DNA of 64,000 nucleotides, from assembly GCF_025397995.1 (NCBI RefSeq), contig NZ_CP104550.1, positions 1,206,001 through 1,270,000 on the forward strand, read 5' to 3'. The translations under genes and the position numbers were made by a program. This DNA comes from Methanothermobacter wolfeii. Lineage in GTDB: Archaea > Methanobacteriota > Methanobacteria > Methanobacteriales > Methanothermobacteraceae. Positions 61,790-64,000 of the stretch are shown here, piece after piece (within the stretch, counting starts at the first letter, position 1; every line of letters starts with the position of its first letter). The notes under the pieces were generated by a model. The model ran no database searches, was not told the DNA's origin, and worked only from the letters and a program-made list of their open reading frames with translations.

Positions 61790-61978
61790 CTAAAACTTGT
61801 TTTTAAGGCTACTGATGGAGTTGGTGACATTCTTAACATCGGAGGTCATTGCATTCTCCGCACCTGTAACATAGTTACGGTACCATACCACTGCAAAGGT
61901 TACAACAACTATGACCCCTCCAAAGAGGAGTATGAGTTCAACTGAACTCTGTCCTGATTCATCACCCCTTAAATCCAT
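61790..61978 (-). CDS. Class III signal peptide pilin-like protein
   Basis: 62 residues: MDLRGDESGQSSVELILLFG then a hydrophobic helix and NSISSLKNKF. The QSSVEL motif (QxSxEL) before the helix is the class III signal cut by EppA. The DUF361-like core is standard. Lies 31 bp after the TadC-like gene. Likely a pilus subunit. Confidence 0.9.
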   Translation of the reverse strand: MDLRGDESGQSSVELILLFGGVIVVVTFAVVWYRNYVTGAENAMTSDVKNVTNSISSLKNKF

Positions 61979-62009
61979 AAAAAATCCTCCTTAATTAATC
62001 AAAATGATC

Positions 62010-62951
62010 TCATGGTGCCATACTGCTCACGAGTGTCATTCCAAAGTTTCCAAGGACATAGAATATCCCGTAGGCAACTATTGCCAAGGGGATGGAGAAC
62101 TTGACACCCTTCCTTGCACTCCCGTACATTATTATTCCTATAAGGAGTCCTGCGATGATTGAATGTATTATAATATAACCTGCTGCAGCGGTTTTAGCTG
62201 CCCCAAGCATGGGGTTCGGCTGCCCTATGGACTCCATGAACCCTGAATACACCATTATCATCCCGAGGGCAAAGGGAGCTGCGATTATGGCGGCAACAAC
62301 CAGAAACATTACTGACATCATCACATTAGCCTTCCTCTCCCTTTTAAGGGCCAGCACAGCCCTCAGGTCCTCTGCAACCGTCTCGATGACATCTGAAAGA
62401 CTTCCTCCTGCCCTCCTGCCCTCAAGGATCATCCTGAAGGTCCTGTCAAGGTTTTTTGATTTCAGACGTTCACTCATTGAGAGTATGGCATCATCAAAGG
62501 TTCTTCCAATCTTTATCTCAATAACAGCCCTCTTGAGTTCATCATAGAGGGGTCCCTCCCCCTGCTTTGATACGTCCTCAAGGGCTGTTTCAAGGCCCAC
62601 ACCTGCCCTAAGGAGGGATGCTATCTGCCTTAAAAAGTCGGGTGTGCCCTGTTCAATGGCATCAATACGTCGCTCCATCATTATAAATATGTATGCCCCA
62701 AGAAGGATAGATGGTGTGAAGAAACCAATTAAAACTGCCAGGATTACATTTAAGCCAAGGACAGCCGCTGCAACGGATCCAAGAATTGCAAATAACACCC
62801 CACCAAGAAAAGCCAGTGTTATAACATCAGATGCCTTAACATAGAGCCCCGTCCTTATAAGTATCTCCTGCACGCTTATAAGGAACTTGTCAGGGATTAT
62901 ACTCTCAAAGGCATCACTTACCGGTTTTAACGCGCTGGGTAATACAGCCAT
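62010..62951 (-). CDS. TadC/GspF-like pilus assembly membrane protein
   Basis: 313 residues. Type II secretion F domain: [60 protein letters not shown]. Six to seven helices flank it. It forms the inner membrane platform of archaeal type IV pili. The assembly ATPase would be upstream, outside this pair; here a 150-bp gap and a peptidase gene come first. Confidence 0.9.
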   Translation of the reverse strand: MAVLPSALKPVSDAFESIIPDKFLISVQEILIRTGLYVKASDVITLAFLGGVLFAILGSVAAAVLGLNVILAVLIGFFTPSILLGAYIFIMMERRIDAIEQGTPDFLRQIASLLRAGVGLETALEDVSKQGEGPLYDELKRAVIEIKIGRTFDDAILSMSERLKSKNLDRTFRMILEGRRAGGSLSDVIETVAEDLRAVLALKRERKANVMMSVMFLVVAAIIAAPFALGMIMVYSGFMESIGQPNPMLGAAKTAAAGYIIIHSIIAGLLIGIIMYGSARKGVKFSIPLAIVAYGIFYVLGNFGMTLVSSMAP

Positions 62952-63099
62952 CTTTCCACCATTTCTCCATGTTTCAGTTTAATGTTCTGTTCACCCTATT
63001 ATTTATATGGTGATGTCCGCACAGCAAGGAAGATTAATACAGAAGCACCTGTAATGTGATGATCCGTGCAAGATAAGGAAGATTGCGGACAGGAAACGC

Positions 63100-64000
63100 T
63101 CAAATCCAGTTATAGTCTGGCAGCCTGTTTATGACCTCAGCACCATTTCCAACCACAACCATGTCCTCCATCCTAACCCCGAATTCACCGGGAAGGTATA
63201 TGCCGGGTTCCACCGTAACTACCATGCCCTTCCTGATAACCGTTTTATCCCCGGGAGCCAGTGATGGTTTTTCATGGACCTCGAGACCAACTCCATGACC
63301 AGTTGAATGTATAAAGTTCTCCAGGTAACCGTAATCCTCCATAACACTCCTTACGGCCCTGTCAACTTCACATGCCCTGACACCATCCTTTATTGTCCTT
63401 AAACCCTCCTTTTTGGCCTCAACCACTATTTCAAGTATTTCCTGTTCCCTTTCAGTCCATGCAGCCGTCCTTGTTGTGTCTGAATGGTAGCCCTTGTAAA
63501 CAGCACCCCAGTCTAGGAGTAACGGTGACCCTGCTGGTTCACCCGTCGGAGTGGCATGTGGTATGCTTGACCTCGCCCCTGAAGTCACAACAGTATCGAA
63601 GGACGCCCCCTCTGACCCTTCAAGCCTCATCAGGTACTCGAGTTTCGCTGCAATGGATGATTCTGAACCCTCAATTTCAAGTTCCTTCAGGGCCTCCTCG
63701 GCAATCTGAAGCGCCCTCCTGATATTCCCTATCTCATCCCTGTCCTTTATCATCCTGAGCTCCGATACAACGTCATCCACTTCAAATGACCCTATGCCAA
63801 GGCTCTTCATGAGCCCAACCGTCATTGATGGCTCCACAACCAGATCCTCTGTGTCAGCAAGAACCTCCCTCAGGTCACCCATCCTACTGAAGGTCCTCAC
63901 CTCAACGGTTGAGTTTTCAGTGGCGGCCTCGCGGTCCATCTCATTTACAAGGAGGAATGGTTCATCCTCCAGGATCAGGATGGATAGTGATGAGGGCATG
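63100..64000 (-). CDS. M24 family Xaa-Pro peptidase (cut by window end)
   Basis: At least 300 residues. Metal ligands are complete: Asp in [11 protein letters not shown], Asp in YHSDTTRTA, His in [13 protein letters not shown], Glu in [10 protein letters not shown] and Glu in [10 protein letters not shown]. This is the proline dipeptidase/aminopeptidase P group. The first visible codon is ATG, but relatives have an N-terminal creatinase-type domain of about 120 residues, of which only the later part ([20 protein letters not shown] upstream) is here, so the true start is probably beyond 64000. Confidence 0.9.
   Translation of the reverse strand, partial: MPSSLSILILEDEPFLLVNEMDREAATENSTVEVRTFSRMGDLREVLADTEDLVVEPSMTVGLMKSLGIGSFEVDDVVSELRMIKDRDEIGNIRRALQIAEEALKELEIEGSESSIAAKLEYLMRLEGSEGASFDTVVTSGARSSIPHATPTGEPAGSPLLLDWGAVYKGYHSDTTRTAAWTEREQEILEIVVEAKKEGLRTIKDGVRACEVDRAVRSVMEDYGYLENFIHSTGHGVGLEVHEKPSLAPGDKTVIRKGMVVTVEPGIYLPGEFGVRMEDMVVVGNGAEVINRLPDYNWI

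Overview
The window looks like a stretch of a Methanothermobacter chromosome (order Methanobacteriales, thermophilic hydrogenotrophic methanogen). Evidence: a molybdenum formylmethanofuran dehydrogenase operon with its regulator Tfx, an A1Ao ATP synthase, archaeal PEP carboxylase, archaeal tiaS and thg1, class III (QxSxEL) pilin signals, GGTGAT/GGAGG ribosome-binding sites, TATA-box promoters and AGG/ATA-rich codons. One protein (29510-29851) closely matches Mth938 of M. thermautotrophicus, and the gene order agrees with that genus.

Layout. 1-5902: a partial response regulator, a DUF523/DUF1722 protein next to a class II DNA photolyase, BioY biotin transporter, DUF1284, an iron-sulfur aldo/keto reductase and a THUMP protein. 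5903-8930: two secreted surface proteins, one frameshifted, the other a long beta-helix. 8979-13733: an RNase J-like beta-CASP protein with a 28-residue membrane protein upstream, an unexplained 0.6 kb spacer, and a frameshifted surface protein with two FmdE-like domains. 13883-23458: the molybdenum regulon. A kinase-like gene and tfx precede fmdE-fmdC-fmdB; converging on them is a seven-gene operon (small ferredoxin, eight-cluster polyferredoxin, DUF364, ModA, DUF364, ModB, ModC). A TGCATATCGT 10-mer lies in both promoter/leader regions and is a candidate shared control site.

23566-35955: accessory and housekeeping genes. These include a five-gene operon with a MarR regulator and a double palindromic operator, a DtxR-type regulator divergent from a TIGR04076 gene, Mth938, a YgjP-type metallopeptidase, PEP carboxylase, a heliorhodopsin with its Schiff-base lysine, two tRNA-Gln genes, an ATP-grasp enzyme and several small proteins. 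35995-45099: the A1Ao ATP synthase operon (H-I-K-E-C-F-A-B-D) ending in a DUF22 gene. 45324-49300: short citrate synthase homologue, fumarase alpha subunit, U32-like protein and PrpD-like protein. 49339-64000: tiaS, a COG1395-type regulator, serA, JAMM protease, thg1, nadX, PRC-barrel, a 57-bp repeat array, a tRNA-binding OB protein, a twice-frameshifted radical SAM gene, a third surface protein, a CofA-like aldehyde dehydrogenase, pilin and TadC-like genes, and an M24 peptidase cut by the window end.

Three genes carry frameshifts that reading-frame homology can pinpoint. Several genes have strong ribosome-binding sites placed over non-AUG codons (ATT or CTG). The most striking single item is the heliorhodopsin in what appears to be a strictly anaerobic methanogen; no carotenoid or retinal gene is visible in the window.
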